Positions 28,990 to 38,400 of a stretch of 64,000 nucleotides of DNA are shown here, piece by piece. This stretch comes from Citromicrobium bathyomarinum. GTDB taxonomy: Bacteria > Pseudomonadota > Alphaproteobacteria > Sphingomonadales > Sphingomonadaceae. A model generated the notes under the pieces. The model was not told where the DNA came from, ran no database searches, and worked only from the letters and a program-made list of their open reading frames with translations. A program made the translations under genes and the position numbers. Position 1 is the stretch's first letter. Every line of letters starts with the position of its first letter. The stretch is taken from assembly GCF_021021475.1 (NCBI RefSeq), contig NZ_JAINWL010000002.1:558001-622000 (forward strand), in the 5' to 3' direction.

Positions 28990-30912
28990 GTGAGCGAATT
29001 CATCGACCCGCCGCAGACCGCGAAGACCAACTGCACCGCAGCGCAGTACGAGGCGGATTACGCCCGCTCGCTGTCCGACCCGGACGGGTTCTGGCTTGAG
29101 CAGGCGCAGCGGCTCGACTGGATCGATGCCCCCACCAAAGGCGGCGAATGGTCGTTTGACCCGGTCGATATCAAGTGGTTCGCCGACGGCGCGCTCAACC
29201 TGTGTCACAATGCAGTCGACCGGCATCTGGCCGACAAGGCGGACAAGACTGCGCTCATCTTCGAGCCCGACGAGCCCGACGGCGAAATCCGCACACTGAC
29301 CTACGCCGATCTTCATCGTGAGGTCGTGCGCATGGCCAATGCGCTCAAGGCGATGGGCGTGACCAAGGGCGCGCGGGTCACGCTTTACATGCCGATGGTG
29401 GTCGAAGGCGTGGTCGCGATGCTCGCCTGCGCGCGGTTGGGCGCGATCCATTCGGTCGTGTTCGGCGGATTCTCGCCCGAGGCGCTGGCCGGCCGCATCA
29501 TCGATTGCGACAGCCAGTTCGTGATCACCGCCGATGAAGGCCTGCGCGGGAGCAAGCCGATCCCCCTCAAGGCCAATGTCGATGCCGCTGTCGACGAACA
29601 CGATACTCCGGTGAAGGGCGTGCTGGTGATCGCCCATACCGGGGCGGACATCGCGATGAAGCAGGGCCGCGACCACTGGTACGCCGACCTTGCCAGTGAA
29701 GACGACTGCCCGTGCGAGCCGATGAATGCGGAAGACCCGCTGTTCATCCTCTATACCTCGGGCTCGACCGGCAAGCCTAAGGGTGTGCTGCACACCACCG
29801 GCGGCTACGGCGTGTGGACCGCGACAACCTTCCACTATGCGTTCGATCACAGGCCGGATGACATCTTCTGGTGTTCCGCCGACATCGGTTGGATCACCGG
29901 GCACAGCTACGTCACCTACGGACCGCTGCTGAACGGCGCGACACAGGTGATCTTCGAAGGCGTGCCCAACTATCCCGACCACGGGCGGTTCTGGCAGGTG
30001 ATCGAAAAGCACAGGGTTTCGATCTTTTACACCGCGCCGACCGCAATCCGCGCGCTGATGCGCGAGGGCGACCGCTTCGTCACCGCGCACGACCGCTCGA
30101 GCCTGCGCCTGCTTGGTTCGGTGGGCGAGCCGATCAATCCCGAAGCATGGCGCTGGTATCGCGACGTGCCGGGCGAGGGCCGGGTGCCGGTGGTCGATAC
30201 CTGGTGGCAGACCGAGACGGGCGGTATCATGCTGACCACGCTGCCCGCCGCCCACGCGATGAAACCGGGCAGTGCCGGCCTGCCGTTCTTCGGCGTGCAG
30301 CCGCAACTGGTCGACAATGAAGGCGGCGTGCTGGAAGGCGTTGCGGAGGGCAATCTGTGCCTTGCCGCGAGCTGGCCGGGGCAGGCGCGCACCGTCTACG
30401 GCGATCACGACCGCTTCGTGCAGACCTATTTCAGCACCTACAAGGGCAAGTACTTTACAGGCGATGGGTGCCAACGCGATGCGCACGGCTACTACCGCAT
30501 CACCGGGCGGGTCGACGATGTGATCAACGTCTCCGGCCACCGGATGGGCACCGCCGAAGTCGAGAGCGCGCTGGTGCTCCACCCGCATGTGGCGGAAGCC
30601 GCGGTGGTCGGCTTCCCGCACGACATCAAGGGGCAGGGCATCTATTGCTATGTCACGCTCAACGCGGGCGATGACGGTTCGGACGCGCTTGCGGAGGAAC
30701 TGCGCCAGCAGGTCCGCAAGGAAATCGGCCCGGTGGCCACGCCTGACCGGATCCATTTCACCGATGCTTTGCCAAAGACCCGTTCGGGCAAGATCATGCG
30801 CCGTATCCTGCGCAAGATCGCCGAGAACGATTATGGTTCTCTGGGCGATACATCGACGCTCGCAGACCCGTCGCTGGTCGATCGGCTGATCGAGGGGCGC
30901 GTCTCCGGATGA
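28990..30912 (+). CDS. acs: Acetyl-CoA synthetase
   Basis: Activates acetate to acetyl-CoA through acetyl-AMP. The GTG 28990 start has GGGAGA at 28975-28980 and gives 640 residues, normal for Acs; the open frame to 28834 upstream lies in the promoter region. Motifs: the P-loop-like [20 protein letters not shown] near residue 250, [10 protein letters not shown] near 405, the hinge region [20 protein letters not shown] near 505, and the C-terminal [15 protein letters not shown] with Lys601, the residue whose acetylation silences Acs in other bacteria. [20 protein letters not shown] is typical for acetate-specific Acs rather than longer-chain ligases. Confidence 0.96.
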   Translation: MSEFIDPPQTAKTNCTAAQYEADYARSLSDPDGFWLEQAQRLDWIDAPTKGGEWSFDPVDIKWFADGALNLCHNAVDRHLADKADKTALIFEPDEPDGEIRTLTYADLHREVVRMANALKAMGVTKGARVTLYMPMVVEGVVAMLACARLGAIHSVVFGGFSPEALAGRIIDCDSQFVITADEGLRGSKPIPLKANVDAAVDEHDTPVKGVLVIAHTGADIAMKQGRDHWYADLASEDDCPCEPMNAEDPLFILYTSGSTGKPKGVLHTTGGYGVWTATTFHYAFDHRPDDIFWCSADIGWITGHSYVTYGPLLNGATQVIFEGVPNYPDHGRFWQVIEKHRVSIFYTAPTAIRALMREGDRFVTAHDRSSLRLLGSVGEPINPEAWRWYRDVPGEGRVPVVDTWWQTETGGIMLTTLPAAHAMKPGSAGLPFFGVQPQLVDNEGGVLEGVAEGNLCLAASWPGQARTVYGDHDRFVQTYFSTYKGKYFTGDGCQRDAHGYYRITGRVDDVINVSGHRMGTAEVESALVLHPHVAEAAVVGFPHDIKGQGIYCYVTLNAGDDGSDALAEELRQQVRKEIGPVATPDRIHFTDALPKTRSGKIMRRILRKIAENDYGSLGDTSTLADPSLVDRLIEGRVSG

Positions 30913-30938
30913 GGTGAAGATTTCGCGCGGCGGAACAA

Positions 30939-30967
30939 TTGACGCAGGCTCTTGGTTGGGTGACTAT
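30939..30967 (+). promoter_or_regulatory. Candidate promoter of the ATP-grasp/Anbu operon
   Basis: TTGACG (30939-30944), a near-consensus -35 box, is followed after 17 bases by GACTAT (30962-30967), a weak -10. It lies in the 114-base gap between acs and the next operon and about 60 bases upstream of its first start codon. No terminator hairpin was found after acs, so read-through is also possible. Confidence 0.35.
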
Positions 30968-31026
30968 CGACGGCATACGGCCAGTAGAGAAGCCGGAACA
31001 GCCGAACAGGAAGGCCGGGAACTCAA

Positions 31027-32451
31027 TTGAGCTTCGACGAAATGCTTGGATATGATGGGGGCAAGTCGGGCGAGACCCGGGAAGCCTACCAGGCATTTCG
31101 CAAATGGCTCGATTCCCAACCTGACAACCGGGTCCTGCGAAAGTCCGAGCAGGCGGAGAATTTCTTCCGCAAGATCGGTATCACCTTCAACGTCTATGGC
31201 GAAGAGGCGGCGGATGAGCGCCTGATCCCGTTCGACGTCGTGCCGCGCGTGCTGTCGGGCAACGAATGGCGCAAGCTCTCCAAGGGGATCGAGCAGCGCG
31301 TTCGTGCGATCAATGCATTCCTGTACGATATCTATCACCGGCAGGAGATCCTGCGCGCAGGACGTGTGCCCGAAAGCCTGATCGCCAATAATGCCGCGTT
31401 CCTGCCCAAGATGATGGGCTTCGATCCGCCCGGCGGCATCTACACCCACATCATCGGCACCGACATCGTGCGCACCGGGCCCGACGAATTCTACGTGCTG
31501 GAAGACAATGCGCGGACCCCCTCGGGCGTGTCCTACATGCTCGAAAACCGCGAGATCATGCTCCAGATGTTTCCGGAGCTGTTCGCGGATATCCCGATCC
31601 GCGAGGTGAGCGATTACCCTAGCTGGCTGCGCCGCTCGCTGTCGTCATGCGCGCCTGCCGCCTGCCTCGACAAGCCGACCGTGGCCGTGCTGACGCCGGG
31701 AACATTCAACTCCGCCTATTTCGAACACAGCTTCCTCGCCGATCAGATGGGTGCGGAACTGATCGAGGGGTCCGACCTCAGGGTGATCGACGGGCGGGTC
31801 GCGATGCGCACCACGCAAGGCTACAAGCCGGTCGACGTGATCTACCGCCGGATCGACGACGAGTATCTCGATCCGCTCAACTTCAATCCGCAATCGATGC
31901 TCGGCGTGCCGGGGATCTTCGATGTGTATCGCGCGGGCGGTGTGACCATCGCCAATGCGCCGGGCACGGGGATCGCCGACGACAAGGCGCTGTACAGCTA
32001 CATGCCCGAGATCGTGAAATTCTACACCGGCGAAGAACCGCTGTTGAAGAACGTGCCCACCTGGCGCTGTTCGGAGCCCGACCAGCTGGCCGAAGTGCTC
32101 GACAAGCTGGACGAGCTGGTGGTGAAAGAGGTCCATGGATCGGGCGGCTACGGCATGCTGATCGGCCCGACCGCCAGCAAGCAGGAAATCGCCGACTTCC
32201 GCGCAAAGCTGAAGGAACAGCCCGAAGGCTACATCGCACAGCCCACGCTGGCGCTGTCGACCGTGCCGATCTTTACCGAGCAGGGCCTTGCCCCGCGCCA
32301 CGTCGATTTCCGCCCCTTCGTGCTGATGGCGCCCAATTCGATTGACATCGTGCCCGGCGGGCTGACCCGCGTGGCGATGAACGAAGGATCGCTGGTCGTG
32401 AATTCGAGCCAGGGCGGTGGGACCAAGGATACATGGGTGCTCGATGACTGA
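31027..32451 (+). CDS. Circularly permuted ATP-grasp type 2 protein (COG2308)
   Basis: A 474-residue protein of the family formerly split as DUF404/DUF407, an ATP-grasp fold with permuted order. Members are predicted amide- or peptide-bond-forming ligases; no substrate is established for this branch. Typical segments are RAINAFLYDIYHRQEILRAG near residue 90, DIVRTGPDEFYVLEDNARTP near 148, VKEVHGSGGYGMLIGP near 365 and the C-terminal VPGGLTRVAMNEGSLVVNSS with GGGTKDTWVL. The start is TTG 31027 with GGGA upstream; ATG 31042 would lose only five residues. It is followed by alpha-E, transglutaminase and Anbu genes, the classic neighbourhood of this family. Confidence 0.92.
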   Translation: MSFDEMLGYDGGKSGETREAYQAFRKWLDSQPDNRVLRKSEQAENFFRKIGITFNVYGEEAADERLIPFDVVPRVLSGNEWRKLSKGIEQRVRAINAFLYDIYHRQEILRAGRVPESLIANNAAFLPKMMGFDPPGGIYTHIIGTDIVRTGPDEFYVLEDNARTPSGVSYMLENREIMLQMFPELFADIPIREVSDYPSWLRRSLSSCAPAACLDKPTVAVLTPGTFNSAYFEHSFLADQMGAELIEGSDLRVIDGRVAMRTTQGYKPVDVIYRRIDDEYLDPLNFNPQSMLGVPGIFDVYRAGGVTIANAPGTGIADDKALYSYMPEIVKFYTGEEPLLKNVPTWRCSEPDQLAEVLDKLDELVVKEVHGSGGYGMLIGPTASKQEIADFRAKLKEQPEGYIAQPTLALSTVPIFTEQGLAPRHVDFRPFVLMAPNSIDIVPGGLTRVAMNEGSLVVNSSQGGGTKDTWVLDD

Positions 32452-32483
32452 TCGCGCGACGACCCTTTCGATGGAGGCGCGCG

Positions 32484-33431
32484 ATGCTGGGTAAGACCGC
32501 ATCAGGCCTGTTCTGGATGTTCCGCTATCTCGAGCGGGCGGAGGCGACCGCGCGTCTGCTCGACGCAGGTTTCCGGATCGCGCTGACGCGTGCAGGTTCG
32601 TCGCGTTCGGAATGGCAGTCCGTGCTGACCACGGTCGGCCAGCTGGATGCTTTCAAGGCCCGACATGGCGAGCCAAACTCGTCCAAGGTGATCGAATTCC
32701 TGCTCAGCGACCGCGACAATCCCTCCAGCATCATCTCGATGGTCAAATCCGCGCGCGACAATGCGCGCGGCGTCCGGATCGGGCTGACCAGCGAGGTGTG
32801 GGAAGCGACCAACGAAAGCTGGATGACGCTCGACAAGCTGCTGCGCGGGACCATCCCCGAAGCGGACCTGCCCGACACGCTGACCACGATCCGCCAGCAG
32901 AACGCGCTGGTGCGCGGCGCGACCACCGGCACGATGCTGCGCAACGACGGATTCAATTTCGTGCGGCTGGGCACCTTCATCGAACGCGCCGACAACACCG
33001 CGCGCATCCTCGATGTGAAGTACTACCTGCTGCTGCCCTCGATCAGCCAGGTCGGCTCGACGCTCGACATCAAACAGTGGGAGACGATCCTGCGCTCTGT
33101 CTCGGCGCTGCGCAGTTATCAGTGGCTCCACGGCGCGACGGTCAATCCGCGCGACATCGCCCAGTTCCTGATCCTGCATGAACAGATGCCGCGCAGCCTC
33201 GCGTTCTGCTATAACAAGATATGCGACAATCTGGGCTACCTCGCGAAGAACTACGACAACCGCACGGAGTCCTGCGAATTGGCCGACCGCATTCACCTCG
33301 ACTATCTGGGCCGTTCGATGGACTCCATCTTCGACGACGGCCTGCACGAGTTCATCGAGAGCTTCCTCGACGCGAACAACCGGCTCGCGAGCCAGATTTC
33401 CACCGACTATTCGTTCGGACCGGGCGCATGA
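32484..33431 (+). CDS. Alpha-E domain protein (COG2307/DUF403)
   Basis: A 315-residue mostly helical protein with the family N-terminus MLGKTASGLFWMFRYLERAE and the later FVRLGTFIERADNTARILDVK, two matching ExxERAxxTAR-like segments that suggest an internal repeat. The alpha-E domain has no known catalytic activity; it almost always accompanies the circularly permuted ATP-grasp protein and in some species is fused to it, so it is probably a structural or substrate-presenting partner. GGAGG lies 8 bases before the ATG. Its stop overlaps the transglutaminase start (ATGA). Confidence 0.92.
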   Translation: MLGKTASGLFWMFRYLERAEATARLLDAGFRIALTRAGSSRSEWQSVLTTVGQLDAFKARHGEPNSSKVIEFLLSDRDNPSSIISMVKSARDNARGVRIGLTSEVWEATNESWMTLDKLLRGTIPEADLPDTLTTIRQQNALVRGATTGTMLRNDGFNFVRLGTFIERADNTARILDVKYYLLLPSISQVGSTLDIKQWETILRSVSALRSYQWLHGATVNPRDIAQFLILHEQMPRSLAFCYNKICDNLGYLAKNYDNRTESCELADRIHLDYLGRSMDSIFDDGLHEFIESFLDANNRLASQISTDYSFGPGA

Positions 33432-34228
33432 GGCTGCGGGTCGATCACGAAACGCGTTACACCTATGACGCGCCCGTCTCCTACGGGCTGCAGCAGGTCC
33501 GCATGCGGCCGAAAGACAGCCGCGGCCAGAAGGTGCTGGACTGGACCATCACGGTCGAGGGCGGGGCGACCGAGCTGTGCTATGACGATCACAACGGCAA
33601 CCGGGTCGACCTGATCGGGATCGAGCCGGGCCGCACCGAAACCTCCATCCGTTGCGTCGGCCTGGTCGAAAACACCGAGGGTGACGGCGTTCTGGGCAAG
33701 CACCAGGGCTTCCTGCCGCTGTGGCACTTCAAGCGCTCTTCCCCGCTGACGCAGGCGGGCGAGGGTGTGCGCAAGCTGGTGGCCGGTCTAGGCGATTGCG
33801 ACATTGCGCAGGTTTCCACCGGGCACGCATTGTCCGCCGCGATTCTCGATACGGTCGGCTATGAAGGCGGCAACACCCATTCGGGCACCACGGCGGAAGA
33901 AGCGATCACGGGCGGCACCGGCGTGTGTCAGGACCACGCGCATATCTTCTGTTCGGCCGCCCGGTTGATGGGCCTGCCTGCACGCTACGTCTCGGGCTAC
34001 CTGATGATGAACGACCGGGTCGAACAGGATGCCAGCCACGCCTGGGCGGAAGCCTACTTCGAAGGCTTGGGCTGGGTTGGTTTCGATGTGTCCAACGGCT
34101 ATTCCCCCGACGAGCGCTATATCCGCGTTGCCACCGGGATAGACTTTCGCGAGGCCGCGCCGATCAACGGCATGAGGATGGGGGGAAGTGACGAAGGCGT
34201 GCTTGTCACCCTGAAGGTCGAGCAATAG
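33428..34228 (+). CDS. Transglutaminase-like cysteine protein (COG1305)
   Basis: A 266-residue protein with an N-terminal beta domain (MRLRVDHETRYTYDAPVSYG) and a transglutaminase-core domain. The papain-like triad is complete: Cys167 in GTGVCQDHAHI, His204 in DASHAWAEAY and Asp220 in GFDVSNGY. Family members cleave or rearrange amide bonds as peptidases or acyltransferases; most bacterial ones are probably hydrolases. The start chosen is ATG 33428, which overlaps the alpha-E stop (ATGA); a longer frame lies inside that gene. Paired with an ATP-grasp ligase and a proteasome-like peptidase it suggests a make-and-break cycle on a peptide bond. Confidence 0.92.
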   Translation: MRLRVDHETRYTYDAPVSYGLQQVRMRPKDSRGQKVLDWTITVEGGATELCYDDHNGNRVDLIGIEPGRTETSIRCVGLVENTEGDGVLGKHQGFLPLWHFKRSSPLTQAGEGVRKLVAGLGDCDIAQVSTGHALSAAILDTVGYEGGNTHSGTTAEEAITGGTGVCQDHAHIFCSAARLMGLPARYVSGYLMMNDRVEQDASHAWAEAYFEGLGWVGFDVSNGYSPDERYIRVATGIDFREAAPINGMRMGGSDEGVLVTLKVEQ

Positions 34229-34263
34229 TCCTTTCCCCACAACTACGACGAGTGCCGAACTAG

Positions 34264-35019
34264 ATGACCTATTGCGTGGGCATGCGGCTGGACCGCGGCC
34301 TGATCTTCATGTCCGATACGCGGACCAATGCAGGCGTCGACGACGTCTCGCAGGTGCGCAAGATGCGCCACTGGGAAAACCCGGGAGAGCGGATCATCAC
34401 GCTGCTTTCGGCGGGCAATCTCGCGACCACGCAGGCGGTCGTCAGCCTGCTGGACGAGCGGACCAAGGCGCCGTCTGAACGCGACCCGTCGATCCTGTCG
34501 GCCCCGTCCATGTTCCAGATCGCGACCATCGTGGGCAATACCCTGCGCGAGGTGATTGCGTCGCTGCGGCACGAGGGGCCCGAGGCGAGCGCTTCGTTCC
34601 GCGCGAGCCTGATCCTAGGCGGCCAGATCGCGGGCAGCGAACCGCGCCTGTTCCTGATCTACCCGGAAGGCAACTTCATCGAGGCGGGCGATGACTCGCC
34701 CTTCTTCCAGACCGGCGAGACCAAGTATGGTCGCCCGATCATCGTGCGCACCTTCGACCCTGCGATGACCTTCGAGGATGCGACCCGGCTGCTGATGGTC
34801 AGCTTCGATTCGACCATCCGCTCCAACCTGGCAGTCGATCTCCCACTGGACCTGGCGACTTACGAACGCGATGCGTGCAAGCTTGCCCACCAGCAGCGGA
34901 TCGAAGTGAACGATCCCTATTTCCGTCGCATCTCCGAGCAATGGAGCCTGTCGCTCCGCGAGGCGGTCAACCGCCTGCCGCCGTTCGAATTCGAAACCGG
35001 CGCGGCGAGCGAGGACTGA
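34264..35019 (+). CDS. Anbu (bacterial proteasome homologue, COG3484)
   Basis: A 251-residue N-terminal nucleophile hydrolase of the proteasome/HslV superfamily. The protein begins MTYCVGMRLDRGLIFMSDTR: removal of Met would expose Thr as the catalytic residue, and the SDTRTNAGVDDV segment carries the conserved Asp. Anbu particles form open helical rings rather than closed chambers in the species examined (established for other members); their substrate is unknown. No ATPase unfoldase such as HslU is encoded nearby, as is usual for Anbu. The gene lies 35 bases after the transglutaminase gene and completes the ATP-grasp/alpha-E/transglutaminase/Anbu operon. Confidence 0.93.
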   Translation: MTYCVGMRLDRGLIFMSDTRTNAGVDDVSQVRKMRHWENPGERIITLLSAGNLATTQAVVSLLDERTKAPSERDPSILSAPSMFQIATIVGNTLREVIASLRHEGPEASASFRASLILGGQIAGSEPRLFLIYPEGNFIEAGDDSPFFQTGETKYGRPIIVRTFDPAMTFEDATRLLMVSFDSTIRSNLAVDLPLDLATYERDACKLAHQQRIEVNDPYFRRISEQWSLSLREAVNRLPPFEFETGAASED

Positions 35020-35057
35020 GGCGGCGCAACCATCGATCCGACAAGAGGACCAATGCA

Positions 35058-35387
35058 ATGGACATGACGCAGCTCGACGAAAACGTGTGGGTCGCGGGGC
35101 AGATCGACCCGGCAGACTTGCCCGCGCTGGCCGATCGTGGCTTCCGCTCGATCATCGGCAACCGCCCCGATGGCGAGGAACCCGGCCAGCCAAGCTGGTC
35201 CGTGATTGCTGCGGCCGCGCAGGATGCTGGGATCGAGGCACGGCATATCCCCATCGCCGGGCCGGACGATATCGCCGCGCGCAAAGACGATTTCGCGCAG
35301 GCACTGGCCGAGATGCCGGGCCCGGTACTGGCCTTCTGCCGCTCCGGCGCGCGCTCGGGCCGCCTCTACGAAGCGGCGCAAGGCTAA
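35058..35387 (+). CDS. TIGR01244-type phosphatase/sulfurtransferase-like protein
   Basis: A 109-residue protein, MDMTQLDENVWVAGQIDPAD at the start and the loop FCRSGARSGRLYEAA near the C-terminus, a Cys-x5-Arg active-site loop of the kind found in dual-specificity phosphatase-like and rhodanese-like proteins. The N-terminal VWVAGQIDPADLPALADRGF matches the small domain that in other bacteria is fused to a Blh metallo-beta-lactamase-fold sulfur dioxygenase-like protein. Here it stands alone. AAGAGGA lies about 9 bases upstream. It follows Anbu by 38 bases, so it may belong to that operon. Real substrate unknown. Confidence 0.8.
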   Translation: MDMTQLDENVWVAGQIDPADLPALADRGFRSIIGNRPDGEEPGQPSWSVIAAAAQDAGIEARHIPIAGPDDIAARKDDFAQALAEMPGPVLAFCRSGARSGRLYEAAQG

Positions 35388-35401
35388 GCGACAGGTCCTA
35401 A

Positions 35402-35420
35402 GCCTGCGCACCGCGCAGGC
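35402..35420. terminator. Hairpin between convergent operon ends
   Basis: A perfect 8-bp stem GCCTGCGC (35402-35409) / GCGCAGGC (35413-35420) with a 3-nt loop, 14 bases after the plus-strand gene stop and 9 bases beyond the minus-strand RTX gene stop. There is no U-tract; a bidirectional hairpin terminator is likely but not proven. Confidence 0.5.
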
Positions 35421-35429
35421 CCGCGGCGG

Positions 35430-38400
35430 TCAGTACATTTGCAGATGTTCAAGGCCTGCGTCCGGCAGGGTTACCTGCAGCATGGGCCAGTCGCCTGATC
35501 CGTCTACCGCAGGCTGCGCGAAGGCTGCGGGGAAGTTCTGCATATGAGGGCCGCCAGCCCCGGTCGGACGATCGAACTGCGCCAGCGCGCGGACCGCATC
35601 ATTGTACGCGTGTCCGCTCCAGCCATCGTCGAAGCGATATTCGTACGCAGCCTCCTGCGATACGACCGCGGCGGAGCCCGACCCATCGGGGGCGTAGCCC
35701 AGTTCGGTCGCGCTCAGGCTGTCCGGTGAGACGCCGACCAGCCTGAAGATGGTCGCAAAGGCGTAGTTCTCGCCCGAAGCACCATCGCGGTCGTACTGGA
35801 TCAGCGTGTCCTCGCCCTCAGCGACCAGTTGCAGGTGCCCGGTGGCGAAGGGATTGGAACCGGCCGGCAAGTTCTGCGATGCCGAGTTCAGGAAGCCTGT
35901 GAGCGAGAGCCGGTCTTCTCCCGCGGTGAAATCGGTCACCACGACCTCGCTACCGAGGCTGTAGGCAATCGTGTTGAGCAGCGACTGGACCGTGATGGCG
36001 TCGCTTCCGGCCCCCAGGGTCACGCTCTGCGAGCCCCCGAATATGCTGATATTGACGGAATCATCGCCTTCGCCAGCATCGATCAAGCCCAACCGGACCC
36101 CGCCGACATAAATCTGGTCGGCGCCCGTCCCACCGACCACCGTGACATCATCAATGTAGCGCACGGAATTGAAAAAGATCCGGTCTTCGCCCTGGCCGCC
36201 ATCGAGAAGGAGGACGCTGGAGGCCTGAGTCAGGCGTGAGACGAACAGGGTGTCATTGCCCCGCTGGCCGAACAGCCGGTCGTTCCCACCGCCGATGTCG
36301 TCGAGAATATCGTCCGATATATCCGGCCCAGCGTCGTTGAAATTATTGCCGTAGAGCGTGTCGTTGCCCAACCCACCGTTGAGCTGGTCCGCACCTTCGC
36401 CGCCTTCGATAAGGTCGTCGTCCGCTCGGCCCCAGATCGTATCGTCTCCGGCAAGACCGCTGAGAGTATCGGCTCCATTGCTGCCGCTCAGGATTTCACG
36501 CGCGGACGTACCGGTAAACGTCTCCCCGACCGGGGCGTCGCCATTTATTGGGTAACCCAGCTCGCGCGCAGTCATTGTGGCGGCGGTTCTGCCGGTGAAG
36601 CTCACCACGGACTGCGGACTATAGGCGCTCTGGGATGCACCGTCCCGGTCGATCTGGAGCGTCGCGGTGCCGTTCACATCGACCAGTTGCAGGTGCCCGC
36701 TCGCGAAGGGGTTGGTCGCCGGATCCCAGCCGATCAGGTACTCGGGGAGATATTCCTCAAGAGCCAGGCGATCCTCACTGGCAGTCATATCCGTGATGAT
36801 AATCGTTGCGTCGGGTGAGGCGACCGGGTCTCGGCGCTCCAGCCAGATGATATCATTCCCCGTCCCGAGAGTGATCGTCTGCACCCCCCCACTCGGATTG
36901 ATCACGACGAAGTCGTCTCCCGACCCAGCGTCAACCGTGCTTTGCGAGACGGCGTTGACAATGATCTCGTCATCGCCGGATCCGCCGAGGATGGTGACGG
37001 TATCAACATAGCGGGTGCTGGAAAAAACGATCGAATCGTTTCCGGCTCCGCCATCGAGTAACAAGACATTGGCCGTCTGGCTGGAGCGACTGACACCGAT
37101 ATAATCGTTTCCGTCCTGGCCGTAGAGGCGGTCATTTCCGCCCCCATCGTCGAAAAGGACGTCGTTACCGCCATCGTCGAAACCGGCGGCGTCTCCGTAG
37201 AGGATGTCATCGCCCGCTCCGCCGTAGAGCGTGTCGTTTCCTGCACCCCCTTCGAGGAAGTCGTCTCCGCTACCGCCATATATGAAGTCCCCCCCTCCGA
37301 GTGCGCGGATCAGGTCGCCCGCTTCGGTCCCGTACAAGGACTCGAATTCAGAGGTTCCGGTAATCTCGTTGAGATTGGTGACATACAGCGTGACGGCGAA
37401 GGAACTGGCAAGCACGCCGTCGCTGGCGGTCACTATGATCTCGTAAGTGTTGTCGCCGTTCCCATCAGCCGGGGCCTCGAAATCGGCGGCCTGGCGGAAA
37501 CTGACCGCGCCGGTCCGGGCGTCGATCGAGAATGCCTCCGCATCCTCGCCGCTCAGCGAAAAGAACAGCGTGTTGTTGTCCGGATCGCTCGCCGTAACGG
37601 TATATGCCAGCACCGATCCTTCGAGGAGCGTCACGGCATCGCTGCTGGTGATCGTCGGCGCGCGATTGCCGCTGAGCGAGACATAGGTGAAGTCGCCGCC
37701 GAAGCCGACGATATCCGCCTGGCCGTCTCCATTCACATCGGCCAGCGTGCGGTAGAACCGGTCGTTCGAAAACCAGCCGCCGCCCGCATCGCTTGCGCCG
37801 AAGGACCGCAGCGCGAGGGTGGGATCCGCAAAGGTTCCGTCGCCATTGCCGAGCGCGACGTAAGCGCCGAGCCCGCCAAAGCCGACGATGTCGGCATACC
37901 CGTCGCCGTTCATGTCGGCGAGGCGGCGCGGATAGGTATCGCTGCTGGTCCAGCCGCCGCCTTCGGGTGCGAAGCCGAAGCTGGCGAGGCCGAGAATGGT
38001 CGGGCCGAAGCCACCACTCTCCTGCGCCAGCGCAACGAACACGCCATTTGCACCGAAGCCGACGATGTCCGCCCGGCCATCTCCGTTCACGTCCGCCATT
38101 TCGCGCGGATAGCGCTCGGAAGAGGCCCAGCCGCCAGCAACATCGCTTGCACCGAAGCCATTATAGGCGAGCGTCGCCTGCGCGAAGGTGGCGTCTTCGC
38201 GGGCGAGTGAGACGTAAACTCCTGCCGATCCGAAGCCGACGAGATCTGCCCGTCCGTCGCCATTCACATCGGCCGCGGTGCGCGGATAGATGCCTTCGTT
38301 GGTCCAGCCGCCTGCCTCGATCGCGGCGCCGAACCCGTTATAGGCGAGCGCAACGTCGCCGAAGCGGACCGGCTGCTCAGCCGTCGGCGCGAGGCCGAGT

